This document shows, one piece after another, positions 1-9,560 of a stretch of DNA of 64,000 nucleotides. Position 1 is the first letter of the stretch. Each line of letters starts with the position of its first letter. The translations under genes and the position numbers were made by a program. Source of the DNA: Prorocentrum cordatum (Eukaryota > Sar > Dinophyceae > Prorocentrales > Prorocentraceae); NCBI GenBank assembly GCA_963575745.1, contig CAUYUJ010006347.1, positions 155,785 through 219,784 on the forward strand. Direction: 5' to 3'. The notes below the pieces were generated by a model. It was not told the DNA's origin and made no database searches. It saw nothing but the letters and a program-made list of their open reading frames with translations.

Positions 1-489
1 GACTCCGACGCCTCCGAGATCTTTGGGGTCTGAGTGTCTGATTGTCATGCCGTACTTCCTTATTTGGTGGCTTCAGTGTGTGTGCTGCCAGGCTTCTATT
101 CTCTGTATTCCTTCCTTGGTCTGGTGTGTTTCGCCCTTCTTTCACGAGGTCTGGTCTTCTGGCATTCTTTTACGTGGGAATGGAGTGATTGCGTTGTCGG
201 TGGTCCGTCAGTACGCAGCTGTCCTCCACGATCAAGTCCTTCCTGGTGTTGCTGGGCGTTCTCATTCTTGTCGGGGGGGAGGCAATTCTGGAGACTGGTG
301 GTCTGTTGTCAGTGCTCTGTCTGGTGTTCACTTCAGTGCGACAATCGGTGTTCGTGGCGCCTCCCACGTAGCATTATGTGGTTTGTGGGTGATTGCAAGG
401 CGCCTTTTCTTGTTGCAGGCTGCAAGCGCCATGTGCAGCCTGGGTGCAAGCCCCAATGCGGGACAGATAAGGTGGTTGAAGCCTCAGGG
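1..489. other. Unassigned non-repetitive stretch
   Basis: No recognisable coding domain is visible. Open frames here run into the CTC array and owe their length to it. The stretch ends in a run of nine A residues just before the microsatellite, which could be the tail of a retroposed transcript, but nothing upstream supports that. Confidence 0.4.
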
Positions 490-780
490 GAAAAAAAAAT
501 CCTCCTCCTCCTCCTCCTCCTCCTCCTCCTCCTCCTCCTTCCTCGCACCCTCATCCTCATCCTCCATGTCCTCAGTCCTCCTCCTCCTCCTCCTCCTCCT
601 TCTCTGAATGATCCTCCTCCTTGTTCCCCACATTGTCCATTATCCTTATCCTTCTCCTCCTCCTCCTCCTCCTCCTCCATCCTCTCCTTCTCCTCCTCCT
701 CCCCCACCTTCCCCCACTTCGCGCCCATCCTCCTCCTCCTCCACCACCTCCTCCTCCTCCTCCTCCTCCTCCCCCTTCAC
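490..780 (+). repeat. CTC-rich microsatellite with embedded motif
   Basis: Nearly pure pyrimidine (CTC)n on the plus strand, interrupted by a specific sequence (CATGTCCTCAGTCC, then TTCTCTGAATG, then TTGTTCCCCACAT at 621-633). The same interruptions in the same order recur at 18700-18770, so this is a copy of a structured repeat, not an independently grown triplet run. In other frames it reads as poly-Ser, poly-Leu, poly-Pro or poly-Glu; I do not treat it as coding. Confidence 0.85.
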
Positions 781-915
781 AATTACTCAATATGAATACT
801 ACTCTCCCTCTTTCCCCGATGGCGGCCTGAAAGTAGCCGACCCCCCCCCCGCGTACTGTTTTTTACACACAGGATTCCCGGGAGTTGGGTTTTCGCCTGC
901 GTTTTTTTTTTCAAA

Positions 916-1125
916 ATGCTGCTCTCGCTGAGGCGCCGGCCTCATTTCTGCTCCCGAATCGTTCCGAATCGTGCTCCCGCTGCAGCGTGGGCCTCATTTC
1001 CGTCTTCCGCTCGTTCCGAATTCGTGCTCCTTCCCGCTGCAAGCGCTGGCCTCATTTCCGCCGCTTTTCCGCCCGTTCGCCTCGTGCTCCCGCTGCAAGA
1101 CGCTGGCGTCATTTCCCGTGCCATG
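916..1125 (+). repeat. Short tandem array, ~53-60 bp unit
   Basis: About four diverged copies of a unit containing GTGCTCCCGCTGCA, then GCTGGCCTCATTTCC, then GTTCCGAAT. The GTGCTCC anchors fall at 971, 1024 and 1084, giving units of 53 and 60 bp. No protein is recognised. Confidence 0.7.
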
Positions 1126-1134
1126 CCACAGCAA

Positions 1135-1405
1135 AACCGCACACACGCACACTACACACACACCACCACCACCACACACACCACACATGACCACCACCAC
1201 CACTACCACCACTACCACCACTACCACCACTACCAACCACAACCAATACCACAACCAACCACCAGCAACCACCATCACACACCAGCACCATCAACCAGCA
1301 CACTGACTACCACCACCACCACCACCACCACCACCACCACCACCACCTACCACACCACCACCACAACAACCACAACCACGCACACACGCACGCACGCACG
1401 CCCAC
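1135..1405 (+). repeat. (ACC)n / (CACA) microsatellite
   Basis: Low-complexity CCACCA and CACACA sequence with CCACTA variants. Frames read as His/Thr-rich or Val/Gly-rich peptides and are not considered coding. Confidence 0.85.
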
Positions 1406-1439
1406 CACCACCCACTACGCACACGCGCGCGGAGCCACA

Positions 1440-1535
1440 GGTCCGCTACGACACGCGTCCGCGGATAGAGAAAATCAGCGCCATGGTAAGGGATGGGAGG
1501 GAGGGGTAGGACGTCAGATATGACGCGAGCGCACC
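1440..1535 (-). repeat. Dispersed ~95-bp repeat, inverted partner of 48686-48780
   Basis: The reverse complement of this segment aligns along its length with 48686-48780. It shares CATATCTGAC, CCCCTCCC, GCGCTGATTT, ATCCGCG and CATAGCGGACC-like blocks with scattered substitutions. The family is not recognised. Confidence 0.65.
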
Positions 1536-1540
1536 TAGCT

Positions 1541-2822
1541 TGTCCTCTTCCCCCTCCCCCTCCTCCTCCTCCTCCTGCTTCTCCTCCTCCTCCTCCTCCT
1601 CCTCATCCGCCTTCTCATCCGCATCCCCCTCTTCCTCCTCCTTCTCCTCCTCCTCATCCTCCTCCCCCTCCTCCTCCTCCTCCTCCTCCTCCTCCTCCTC
1701 TTTCTCCTCCTCCTCCCCCTCCCCTCCTCCTTTTCCTCCCCTCGTCCTCGTCACCCTCCGCCCTCCCCTTCTCCTCCGCCTCCTGATCGTTTTGCTCCTC
1801 CTCCTCCTCCTTCTCCTCCTCCTGCCTCTCCATCTCCTCCTCCTCCTGCTCCCGTTCCCTCATTATCCTGCTCCTGCTCCCTTGTCCCCTCCTCTTCTTT
1901 CCCTACACTCTCCTCCACCTCCTCCTCCTCTACTGCGACCTGCTCCTACTACTCTTCCTACTCCGCCTCGTCCCGACCTATTCCTCCTACTCCTCCCGAT
2001 CATTGTCCTTCTCCTCCTCCTGCTTCTCCTCTCCCCCACCTCATACCATTCCGCCCCGTTCCCTCCTACACCTCCTCCTCCATCTCCTCCTCCTCCTCCT
2101 CCTACTCCTCCTCCTCCTCCTGCCCTCCTCCTCCTTCATAAACCACCCTAGATCTCCTCCCACTCCTCCGCCATTTACTCCTCCTTCTCCGTGTATCACA
2201 ACATGCTCCTTGCTCCTTCTCCTGTCTCCCTCACCATCCATCTCCGCCTCCTGTACCTCCTCCTCCTCATCACCTCCTCCTCCCTCCTCCTCCTCCTCAT
2301 CCTCCTCCTCCACCTCCTCCACCTCCTCCCTCCCTCCTCCCTCCTACACCACTCCCCCTCCTCCTCCTCACCTACCTCCTCCTCCTCTTGTTCCTCCGCT
2401 CCCCCATCCTCTCACTCTCCTCCACCTCCTCCCCTCCTCCTCCTCCTCCTCCTCCCTCCTGCTCGCTCCTGCCCTACCTCCTCCTCCTCCTCCTCCTCCT
2501 CCTCCTCCTCCTCCTCCTCCGCCACACACCTTCTCCTCCTCCAACCTCCTCCTCCTCCTCCTCCTGCCGCCTCCTCCTCCTCCTCCTCCTCCCTCCTCCT
2601 CCTCCTCTTGTCTCTCTCCCGCTCCCCCCATCCTCCTCCTCCTCCTCCGCCTCCCTCCTCCTCTTCCTCAACCTCCTCCTCCTCTACCTCCTCCCTCCTC
2701 CTCCTCCTCCTCCTCCTCCCTCCTCCTCCTCCCCCTTCCTTCTTCTCTCATGCCGCTTCTCCTCCTCCTCCTCCTCCTCCTCCTCCTCCTCCTCCTCCTC
2801 TTCCTCATGCTCCTGCTCCTCC
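1541..2822 (+). repeat. Long CTC-rich pyrimidine array
   Basis: About 1.3 kb of almost uninterrupted pyrimidine (CTC/TCC with C, T, TG and CATC variants). It ends exactly where the A1 repeat of the tyrosine-recombinase retrotransposon begins. All open frames are homopolymeric (Ser/Leu/Pro or Glu/Arg/Gly). The pyrimidine-only strand has the composition needed for triplex (H-DNA) structures. Confidence 0.9.
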
Positions 2823-2918
2823 TGGTTGAATGAGCTCGTGAATGGTATTTTTCGGTGAGCACGTTGGGGCATGGGGAGGGAGCATAGAGAGCACCGTCGC
2901 CTCGTATGCTCAAGCACG
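2823..2918 (+). repeat. A1 terminal repeat of YR retrotransposon
   Basis: About 95 bp, near-identical to A2 at 10101-10194. Both run from GGTT(G)AATGAGCTCGTGAA to GCTCAAGCACG. It marks the left end of the element; the CTC array stops immediately before it. Confidence 0.88.
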
Positions 2919-2959
2919 CGGGATCACGTTTTACCTTCCTGTGCCCGACGTCACGTGCC

Positions 2960-3355
2960 ATGACGCCCGCCCCCGAGGCGGGGGCGTCCTCGGCCTGGCC
3001 TCTGAGCACCCGCCTGAGGCTGAGCGGGATGCTCGCCATCGTAAGCGTCCTGAGCTTCCTGCTGGCGCAGGGGGCCTCCACATGGCGGACAGCGCTCGGA
3101 GGGGCGACAGTCAGCATGATCACGATCCTGAGCGCCCTGGCCTGTCTGACCTGGCCGTGGCTTCCTCGACAGCCAGTTCCCCCGACGCCCGACAGCAAGG
3201 TGCTGCAGCTCAAGGAGGAGCTCGAGCAGATGCGTGCGCTGATGGGCGTCGGGCATGGCTCGGCGAGGCGGGGCCCGACGCGGAGCCCGAGGGGCCGCCC
3301 GCCGCCGTGCCCTTCGGGATTCCCGGAGGCGCCCCAGCCCAGCCGCCCGCCCTAG
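2960..3355 (+). pseudogene. Hydrophobic leader ORF upstream of gag
   Basis: An ATG at 2960 opens a frame of about 131 codons. Residues ~20-40 (SGMLAIVSVLSFLLAQ) and ~48-68 (GGATVSMITILSALACLTW) are two hydrophobic segments, followed by a short helix (KVLQLKEELEQMRALM). The frame stops with TAG at 3353, continues in the same register to TAA at 3500, then enters the gag-like ORF at 3503. It may therefore be the N-terminus of one Gag protein broken by two nonsense mutations. No homologue is recognised. Membrane segments would be unusual for a Gag, so this may instead be a separate small protein. Confidence 0.45.
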
Positions 3356-3502
3356 CGCCCAGCGGCGTCGCCGCCAGTGGCTTCGCGCCTGCAGGCGCGC
3401 GACTTGGCGGGCTGGGCTGGGGTGTCGGGGGCCGCGGGAGGTGCCGAGGTCGTCCATCGACCCACCGAGAGCGGAGCCGCCAGCAGAGCAGGCGCCGCCT
3501 AA

Positions 3503-4318
3503 GTGAAGGACTACCTGACGACGACCAGCGCCACAGCTCACGCCGACCCCTACTGGGCCACGAAGTTCTGGGACTCCGTGGTGAGGCTCGAGCAGGGCGG
3601 CCGACTCGACGCGACCGTGGTGCAGCTGTTGCGCGACTACGGCTACGTGGGCGCAAGCACCGTCACCGCGCCGAGGGTAGCCGACTTGGCCCGAGGCCTG
3701 GAGGCCTTGGCCTCCAGCGCGGCGCCCGCCCTCGGCGGCACAGCGGGTGACCCGCTAGGCCTAGGAGGATTGGCGACGGCGGGAGGAGGCAGCCAGGAGA
3801 CCAGATGGGGAGCCAGGCTCCCTCCCGACATGCAGAGGGCAGCCGCTGAGATCTACCGGGCGATGAGGGCAGAGGGCTGCACATCTACGCGAGATTGGTT
3901 GTCAGCTCGGTACGGCGGCAGCCGTACTTCGCCTGTGTGGACAGATCTTTGGACGTTGGCATCTACAGTGGACTTCGCCGTGCGTGACTGCAAGACCGAG
4001 GAGGACCTCATGAAGTTTCTGAGCACCAGCGACCTCATGGAGATCTCCCTCCGCCGCTTGGCGGCCTACATGTACGAGAGCAGGTCCGGGGATCGCACGG
4101 GGGCGCTCCACATGCTGGGGGTGTCCCCCCCCGGCAGCCAGACCGACGTCGCGCCGAGCTGGCTGGTCCAGTCGGCCACCGCCCACAGCAAGGCAGAGCA
4201 CCAGAGGAATGAGTGGGTGGTCGCCGACCTGAGACGGAGGGGCGGCAAGGGCGACAAGGGCGAGAAGGACAAGACCAAGAAGGGCCCCCCGCCAGGGGGG
4301 GCGAAGAAGGCTGAGTGA
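3503..4318 (+). CDS. Gag-like protein of YR retrotransposon
   Basis: A 271-codon frame. It begins with a GTG codon immediately after the TAA at 3500, and its first in-frame ATG lies further in, so the true start is probably upstream. The middle is helical and neutral (PPDMQRAAAEIYRAMRAEG, then DLMKFLSTSDLMEISLRRLA and YMYESRSGDRTGALHMLG). The C-terminus is a basic, low-complexity tail (RRGGKGDKGEKDKTKKG), suited to nucleic-acid binding in place of a CCHC knuckle. Its position directly before the RT and inside the A1 repeat is the expected Gag slot. I infer a structural role binding element RNA. No catalytic motif is seen. Confidence 0.6.
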   Translation: MKDYLTTTSATAHADPYWATKFWDSVVRLEQGGRLDATVVQLLRDYGYVGASTVTAPRVADLARGLEALASSAAPALGGTAGDPLGLGGLATAGGGSQETRWGARLPPDMQRAAAEIYRAMRAEGCTSTRDWLSARYGGSRTSPVWTDLWTLASTVDFAVRDCKTEEDLMKFLSTSDLMEISLRRLAAYMYESRSGDRTGALHMLGVSPPGSQTDVAPSWLVQSATAHSKAEHQRNEWVVADLRRRGGKGDKGEKDKTKKGPPPGGAKKAE

Positions 4319-4478
4319 CAGATGGCAACCTCGGCTGGGACAGCAGCTACCAGCCGAGGCATGGAGTGCGGCCGTTAGGTCCAGAAGCAGGTGCTGGACG
4401 AGACCCACGGGTGAGGCTCCAGGGCGACCTAATAGTACGTCCAACCGCCTCCGCCAGCGTTTTCACAAGAAGTTCGCC

Positions 4479-5351
4479 ATGATGACACTGGCCAACGAGT
4501 ACCTTGCTGCTCTGAGTGCCATGTATCGGGGAGACTGCCGAGAGCTCACACGGGGAAGCCGCGATCAGGAACGTTTGAAGGAGATGCTTCCCCATCACCA
4601 ACGGATTCAGCGACTGGCTCTACGAGAGGCAGCGCGTCTCCGTGAGGCGCGCCGGGGCTGTTGCCTGACAGGCGCCCAAGCCATCGAGAAGTTGGTGAAA
4701 TCGGCATCTCGATCGTGCACAAGAGCCCAGAGGCGTAAGACTGCGCACGAAGCCTTGCGAGCCGATGCTGTAGACGAGCCCCTGGGTCCCCGAGCAGCGC
4801 CCATGTTGTCCGCCATGAGTCCAGGGGAGGCGGCCTTCTATTCCGAGGAGGCCCAAGTAGCGGCGGCCCCGGAGGCCCGTTCGCGGATAATTTTTCGGGA
4901 GCTAGAGCAGCAGTACGGCTTCGCTAAAGGATCTGAGGAGGAGTGCGCAAGATATTTCCTGAGACGGGACATCGCCCCTAACCTCTGGAAGTTTGGTTTT
5001 CGAGAAGACGTCCGAGCAATTGCGGGGTTCTCAGCGGTGCCCAAAAAGGACCCAACCAAGCAACGTAAGATGATCATGATGGTGGCGTCTAATTATACGT
5101 TCCAAGATGTACGTCCTCGCGACGAGCACGGTCTCCATGGCGGGGCAGCCCTCGCCAGTGCGCACGCGCCGAGCGATCTCATCAGCGCGTCGGCCTTCGA
5201 CGAGAGCAATGCCTCTACTTCGGTGGAGGTTCCTGAGTGGATGTGGGCGTGGCAAGCTGTACCCCCTATCCGGGCCGGCCTGATCTGGGCTGTTCTCCCC
5301 TGGGACGTCCGGGAGCGGGCCCAGCCTGGGGACTGGATATATCCTATGTGA
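4479..5351 (+). pseudogene. Reverse transcriptase, N-terminal part (fingers and motif A)
   Basis: The frame is open from about 4401, with the first ATGs at 4479 and 4482. A basic helical N-terminus leads to the RT fingers, marked by GFSAVPKKDPTKQRKMIMM (the usual vPKk...R.i pattern). A motif A region follows (AFDESNASTSVEVPEWMWAW) with a candidate catalytic Asp. The frame ends at a TGA (5349-5351) in the sequence WIYPM*KRLVMGG, where relatives would be expected to have an amino acid such as Tyr. The same frame continues straight into motif B, so this is a nonsense mutation, not a natural C-terminus. The protein would copy element RNA into DNA. Start codon use is uncertain; a frameshift or readthrough from gag is possible. 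Confidence 0.65.
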
Positions 5352-5363
5352 AAGCGTCTAGTC

Positions 5364-6104
5364 ATGGGGGGCTCGCGCAGCGTCCGCATCCTGATGAACA
5401 TTAATATTACCTGTGTAGGCCGCGCGCTCGTCCGCAGCTGTGGCCTTTGGCGGGGCTACTCAGAGGAGGATTTCAACGTCAATGAGGAGGGCCAGTTTTT
5501 GGGTCAGAGCGACGAGGGTTGGGCCCAGGAGAACAAACGTAAGAAGTCCGAGGACGTAGGCAAGGGGTTCACTGTGGACGGTTGGGTTCAGAAGGTCTCA
5601 GAGGCTACGACGTTTGGGAAGAATGCCGTTGTCGCCATGCACCTGTTCGCGGGCCCGAGACGGCCTGGTGACCTGGAGGAGTGGCTTCACAATTTGGGGG
5701 CCATGCATGGCCTTGAGATCTTGGCGCTCTCGTGCGACCTCGAGCTGGGCCCCAACTGGGACCTCACCATTCCGGAGACCTTCCAGAAGCTTCGGGGCTT
5801 GGTGGCCCAGGGGTATATTGATGGAATTGTCGGAGGGCCTCCGTGCTCAACGTGGTATCGGGCCCGCTTCGTCGAGTTGCTGGGGGGTCCGAGGCCTCTG
5901 CGTTTCCGAGGCAAGTATGTCTGGGGGCGCCCCGACTCAGAGCTCGCGGAAGCTGAGAAAGGGCGCGTCCGGGAGCCCAACCTCCTAACTCTGAACTTTC
6001 TGTCAAGTTGCGAAGGGGTATCCGCCCAGGGAGGGGTGCATATCCATGGGCATCCCGAAGCCCTGGCGAGGATCCTTATCCTTCAGCTTACAGCGCGGAG
6101 GTGA
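5364..6104 (+). pseudogene. RT motif B plus methyltransferase-like domain
   Basis: This continues the RT frame after the TGA. Motif B is MGGSRSVRILMNINITCVG at 5364-5420. About 65 residues later comes MHLFAGPRRPGDLEEW (5637 on), like motif I (F.G) of cytosine-5 methyltransferases, and then GIVGGPPCSTWYRARF (~5826), like the PPC motif IV. Such domains accompany DIRS-type elements. The frame becomes non-homologous after about 6030; the homologous continuation lies in the next frame (6030-6435), so one indel separates them. The domain sits between RT motifs B and C, which is unusual. Whether it ever had methyltransferase activity cannot be told from sequence. Confidence 0.6.
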
Positions 6105-6435
6105 TGCGTGCCATGGAGGAGCGCACGTCGGCCGCGCGCGTGAGTCTTGATCAGTGCATGTACGGCGGCCTGGCGCGCAAGGCGACGACGCTGTCGGGCG
6201 CGGCCGATGGGCTTTGGGAGGGGGAGTGCCGATGTGATGGGGAACACCAGCACCGCAGCAGCATCGGGCGGATTGCGGGGAAGGGGGGCCGGCCAGACTT
6301 TGCGACCACACGTCTGGCAACGTACCCGACGGCCTTCAGCCGCTTCTTGGCCTCTTGCCTGATTCGGAGCTTCGTCAGGAGGCGCCGAGAGATGTCAGAT
6401 CCGCTCGCAGTTGCTCCTCCCCCGCGTCGTGCTGC
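6030..6435 (+). pseudogene. Methyltransferase-like domain, C-terminal half (shifted frame)
   Basis: In the third frame relative to the preceding fragment, the sequence SPGEDPYPSAYSAEVMRAME is followed by VSLDQCMYGGLARKATTLSG and then FATTRLATYPTAFSRFLASC. The Q-C-x-Y-G...K-x-T-x-L pattern and the final A.YP..l...lA segment are what I expect downstream of the PPC motif in the dinoflagellate retroelement methyltransferase-like domain (recalled family pattern, not a search). This supports one domain split by a frameshift near 6030. Confidence 0.5.
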
Positions 6436-6456
6436 TAGGCTTTCGCAGTGGTCTAG

Positions 6457-7341
6457 GCCGAGCAGTTCCCGGCACGAGCGGGGGCACCACACACTCAACG
6501 AGACAAGCGTCAATATGAAAACACTGTCTCGGGCAAAGGGGATGTAGGCTTTTACCTCCATATCGACGATGGTCTGGCGATGACGGACGGCCATGGCCAC
6601 ATGAGCTCCAAGGGGGCCGCGAACGTTTTCATGCACCGTGCTGCCGACGACCTGGCAGAGCTGGGTTTTAAGGTTACCAGCCGCCGAGAATCAGACGAAA
6701 TCGACAAGGTTGTAGGTTATGAGATTCAGCAGCGCCCTGCTCGACTTGGGCTACCTGCCCCGAAGGCCGCGGCCCTGTACGAGGCCATGCTGTACCTGGA
6801 ACGTCGCTCCTGGGTGTCTCTGGATGCCGTATCGTCACTACTGGGAGTCTGGGTTTGGGCGGCGCTGCTGGCTCGCCATTGGCTTGCGGCGCCTCAGCAT
6901 ATCTTGCAGTTTGCTAAGCAGAATGAGGGGCCCCCTGGGCGTCGAGGGCCCCGCAGATGGTGGCCCAGTGCTTTGAGAGAGTGGAAGGTTACGAGGTGTG
7001 GGCTCATGGGGCTCTACGTGGACCTGGGGGCGCCCATCTCGGAGGTGGTCCCGGCTACGGATGCTGAGGGGTCGAACGGTCTAGATTGCGGGGGCTACGG
7101 TATCGTCGCCACCGCGATGTCGGACAGCGAGGCCCGCCTGCTCTGGGAGGCCGGGACTAGACCTGGATTCGCTCTCGCACGCCTGGGCCAGGAGAGGCGC
7201 GTTCTCGACAAGGCCCCCCGCTCGCTTCACCCCAACCTCCCTGTCAGTTCGGTTCCGGAGGAGATCTGGGATACAGCTCGCTCCTGGATCCCAGTTGCTG
7301 CCGGTAGGTGGAGGTGGGAGGAGCACATCACCGTGGGGTAG
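6457..7341 (+). pseudogene. RT motif C and thumb, RNase H N-terminal part
   Basis: The frame reads GKGDVGFYLHIDDGLAMTDG at ~6535, giving the catalytic DD box (HIDD in place of YxDD). RT connection sequence follows (LGFKVTSRRESDEIDKVVGY). RNase H begins near 7045 with VVPATDAEG (first catalytic Asp) and GGYGIVATAMSDSEARLLW. The frame ends at HITVG*, where the TAG at 7339-7341 replaces the codon expected for the conserved Glu of DIRS RNase H (HIT.xE.RA). This fragment and the 5' RT part must have been one polypeptide, with the methyltransferase-like segment between them. Confidence 0.68.
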
Positions 7342-7666
7342 GTGAGGGCCGTCGTTCTGGCGCTGGAGAGCTTGGTGCAAGTCCTGGGTTTCTACAGGAG
7401 TAAGGTTATTTCGTTCGAGGACAACGTGCCTGGCTCGTGCGCCATTGCCATGGGGGGGGTCCGCCGCGGGCCCGCTCAATTTCCTCCTCCGCCGCCGATG
7501 CGCCCTGTGTGCCGCTGCTGAGCTACGCCTGCTGCTGCCCTGGGTCGAGACGCGGCGGACGCCCGCCGATTGGGCGTCGCGCAGTAGGACATGGAGGGAG
7601 GTGTTAGAGGGCATCCCGCAGGATCAGGACCAGGTCGTCCAGCAGTACAGGGCGATTCAGAAGTAG
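7342..7666 (+). pseudogene. RNase H C-terminal part
   Basis: The frame after the TAG reads VRAVVLALESLVQVLGFY, then SKVISFEDNVPGSCAIAMGG, with the third acidic position in FEDN. A run of G residues at 7453-7459 shifts the frame. In the new frame ELRLLLPWVETRRTPADWAS matches the DIRS RNase H ending (N/T-PAD-x-x-S). A TAG closes it at 7664-7666, so RNase H and recombinase were probably separate or recoded products. Confidence 0.55.
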
Positions 7667-7669
7667 TCG

Positions 7670-8660
7670 ATGTGCATAACGAGGGGGGGGGGGGGGTCTC
7701 AGCTACTGCCGCCCTCGAGTATAAGGAGGCGGTGGCCCCTTGTGTCAAGTGGTGCGCCAGAGAGGGGGTGGAGCCGTTCACCCCTGATCAGTGGGATGAC
7801 GCCTTCATGGACTTCAAGAGGTTTGGGGGCTCCGAGGCTGCGGGGATGGGGGCCCTGTCTAAGTCCAAGTTCACCCTGCTCCTCGCGGCGGTGGAGTTCC
7901 GCTTCCCGCGCATGAAGGGGAGGCTGTGTCGAGTTAGGGCGGTCCTCAAGGGCTGGGACTATGCTCGCCAACCTCGTCACACCGCCCCCATGATTAATAA
8001 CGTGTGTGCCTGGACGTGTACTCATTATTGTGCCTGGGGTGTGCCGCGTCTGGGGTTCGGCATCGTGATCCAGGGCAAGTTCGGGATGGGGCCGAGTGAA
8101 ATGCTGGGAGTAGAGGCTGACGACGTCACTCTCCCGGAGGACTGGGGCTATCCTGGAGGCTCGGGGCCTGTCGTCGTCGGTTTGGGAATCCGGGCAATGA
8201 CGAAAGCCGAGCGTCCGCAGTCTGCGTCGTTCCTGGAGGAGCTGGAGCCGGGCCTCGCAGAGGGCCTCAGGCTTCTTCGTCGTCGCACTCCCAAGGTCCA
8301 GCGACTTTTCCCGTACTCCCTGGCCCAGTACCGTACCCTCATAAAGACCGTGCAGGCTCGTTCAACCTTGACGTCGGGTGGGGGCCGCGCAGTCCTCGCG
8401 CCGGGCATGCTCCGGAGTCGACCGCCCTCGGGATCCCTTTCGAGGCCATCAGGGGAGTGGGAAGGTGGAGCGTCGACTCCTCGCTGCGCATCTATATCGA
8501 TGTGGTTCAAGCGTCACAGGTGGGCACAGCTCTACGTGCAGTCGGTTTGCAGCCCGCCCTGGACTGGGCCGCCCGATACTGGCACCCTACGTTTCGCCAG
8601 GCTTTCGATGGTGGGGCCCAGGACGCCCAGCGGCATCAAGGCCGCGCCCCCCAAGGGCGC
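7670..8660 (+). pseudogene. Tyrosine recombinase of YR retrotransposon
   Basis: A start at ATG 7670 passes through a 13-G run (~7684-7696), which shifts the frame into ATAALEYKEAVAPCVKWCAR, an N-terminal SAM-like helical region. Box I reads KFGMGPSEMLGVEADDV, where the catalytic Arg expected before P-S-E is Gly. After a second frameshift near 8350, box II reads GWGPRSPRAGHAPESTALGI then GRWSVDSSLRIYIDVVQ. The H of HxxR is Arg, but the second Arg, the Trp and the nucleophilic Tyr (RIYID) are present. It would have integrated a circular cDNA copy. Two lost catalytic residues plus two frameshifts make it non-functional here. Confidence 0.72.
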
Positions 8661-9213
8661 CGCCGCGCAGGCCAAGGGCGAGGGCGCGGAGTCGGGCTCG
8701 GAAGTGGGCTCGCGGCTGGAGGCGGGCAGCCCGGGGGCCAGCTCGGCGCGGGCGCCTGCCACGCCGATGCAGAACCGCGCGGACACGCCGCCTCCGCGGA
8801 CCCCAGGGGGCCTGGCCATGGGTGGGGCCTACTACCCGCCAGTGCCGCCGCGGGGAGCTACCACGCCGCCACCGCTCCCAGTAGCGCCGCCGCTGCCGCC
8901 AGCCACCCCCAAGGTCACCGCGATGATGCAGGCGGCAGCGGGGAAGTCTCTTGCCAAATCGCCTAAGACGGGCAAGGGCGGCCAGCTCCTGTGGCTGATG
9001 AAGTGCGCGCCGTCAGAGCCCCTCCTGGGTAAGCTCGTGCTGGCCGCCATGCAGCTGAGCATCTTGCCCGCCAGCCTCTTCCCCAACGCCACCAGGGGCC
9101 TCATCGTCATGACTGACGTGGCGGAAGAGGTGGGGGCCGCAGCGGGAAATATCGTGACTGCAGGAGCGAATGTGAGCACCAGCGCAGCGAAGCTCAGCTC
9201 GTGTCGGCAGTGA
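8608..9213 (+). CDS. Unknown ORF downstream of recombinase (ORF3)
   Basis: From ATG 8608 the frame encodes about 201 residues and overlaps the recombinase C-terminus in another frame. The first half is Pro/Ala/Gly-rich and basic (TPPPLPVAPPLPPATPK). The second half is helical with a hydrophobic stretch (LLGKLVLAAMQLSILPASLF) followed by an Ala/Val/Thr-rich segment. I do not recognise it. Standard YR retrotransposons need no gene after the recombinase, so this is an accessory ORF or captured sequence. Homology may continue in the next frame (see 9201-9560). Confidence 0.45.
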   Translation: MVGPRTPSGIKAAPPKGAAAQAKGEGAESGSEVGSRLEAGSPGASSARAPATPMQNRADTPPPRTPGGLAMGGAYYPPVPPRGATTPPPLPVAPPLPPATPKVTAMMQAAAGKSLAKSPKTGKGGQLLWLMKCAPSEPLLGKLVLAAMQLSILPASLFPNATRGLIVMTDVAEEVGAAAGNIVTAGANVSTSAAKLSSCRQ

Positions 9214-9560
9214 CTGACGGGTCGATCGGCCTGGTCGAGGCGGCTTGGCGTGGCGTCGACCTGCTGGACGTCCATGTGCAGGGCAGCACCGGCAGGTTCT
9301 TCGTCGAGGATGAAGACAACTGGCCCGCCTTCCTCCAGGAGCCGGAGGTCCAGCAGGTCATGCAGCTCGAGCCGGAGTTTTCTGACGAACTGGAGCGCTT
9401 TTTGCTCTTCTCCTCGGCCACCAGGCCGGGGGGCGAATTCACGCACAGCGCTTTCCGTTCTCCTAAGATGTACCAGTCCGTGAGTTTTTGGGCCCGCTGG
9501 CTTCCCAGCGGCCATGTCGGGATCGCCTGGGGGGTGGTCGCGATCCGCTTCCGCCCGCAG
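9201..9560 (+). pseudogene. Possible continuation of ORF3
   Basis: In the frame shifted relative to ORF3 the sequence reads as plausible acidic protein: SIGLVEAAWRGVDLLDVHVQ, then GRFFVEDEDNWPAFLQEPEV and FSDELERFLLFSSA. It opens just as ORF3 closes, which suggests a single protein broken by an indel at ~9130-9200. No family is recognised. Beyond ~9560 the frame becomes Arg/Ser/Pro-rich and unconvincing up to the B1 repeat. Confidence 0.35.

Noticed and set aside
490-2822. Long Ser/Leu/Pro- and Glu/Arg-rich ORFs
   Set aside because: They are readings of a CTC trinucleotide array. All three frames on both strands are open because the repeat lacks stop codons.
2842-3750. 302-codon Arg/Gly/Pro-rich ORF starting at 2842
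   Set aside because: It overlaps the gag leader and gag in another frame, has biased composition from GC-rich DNA, and begins inside the A1 repeat.
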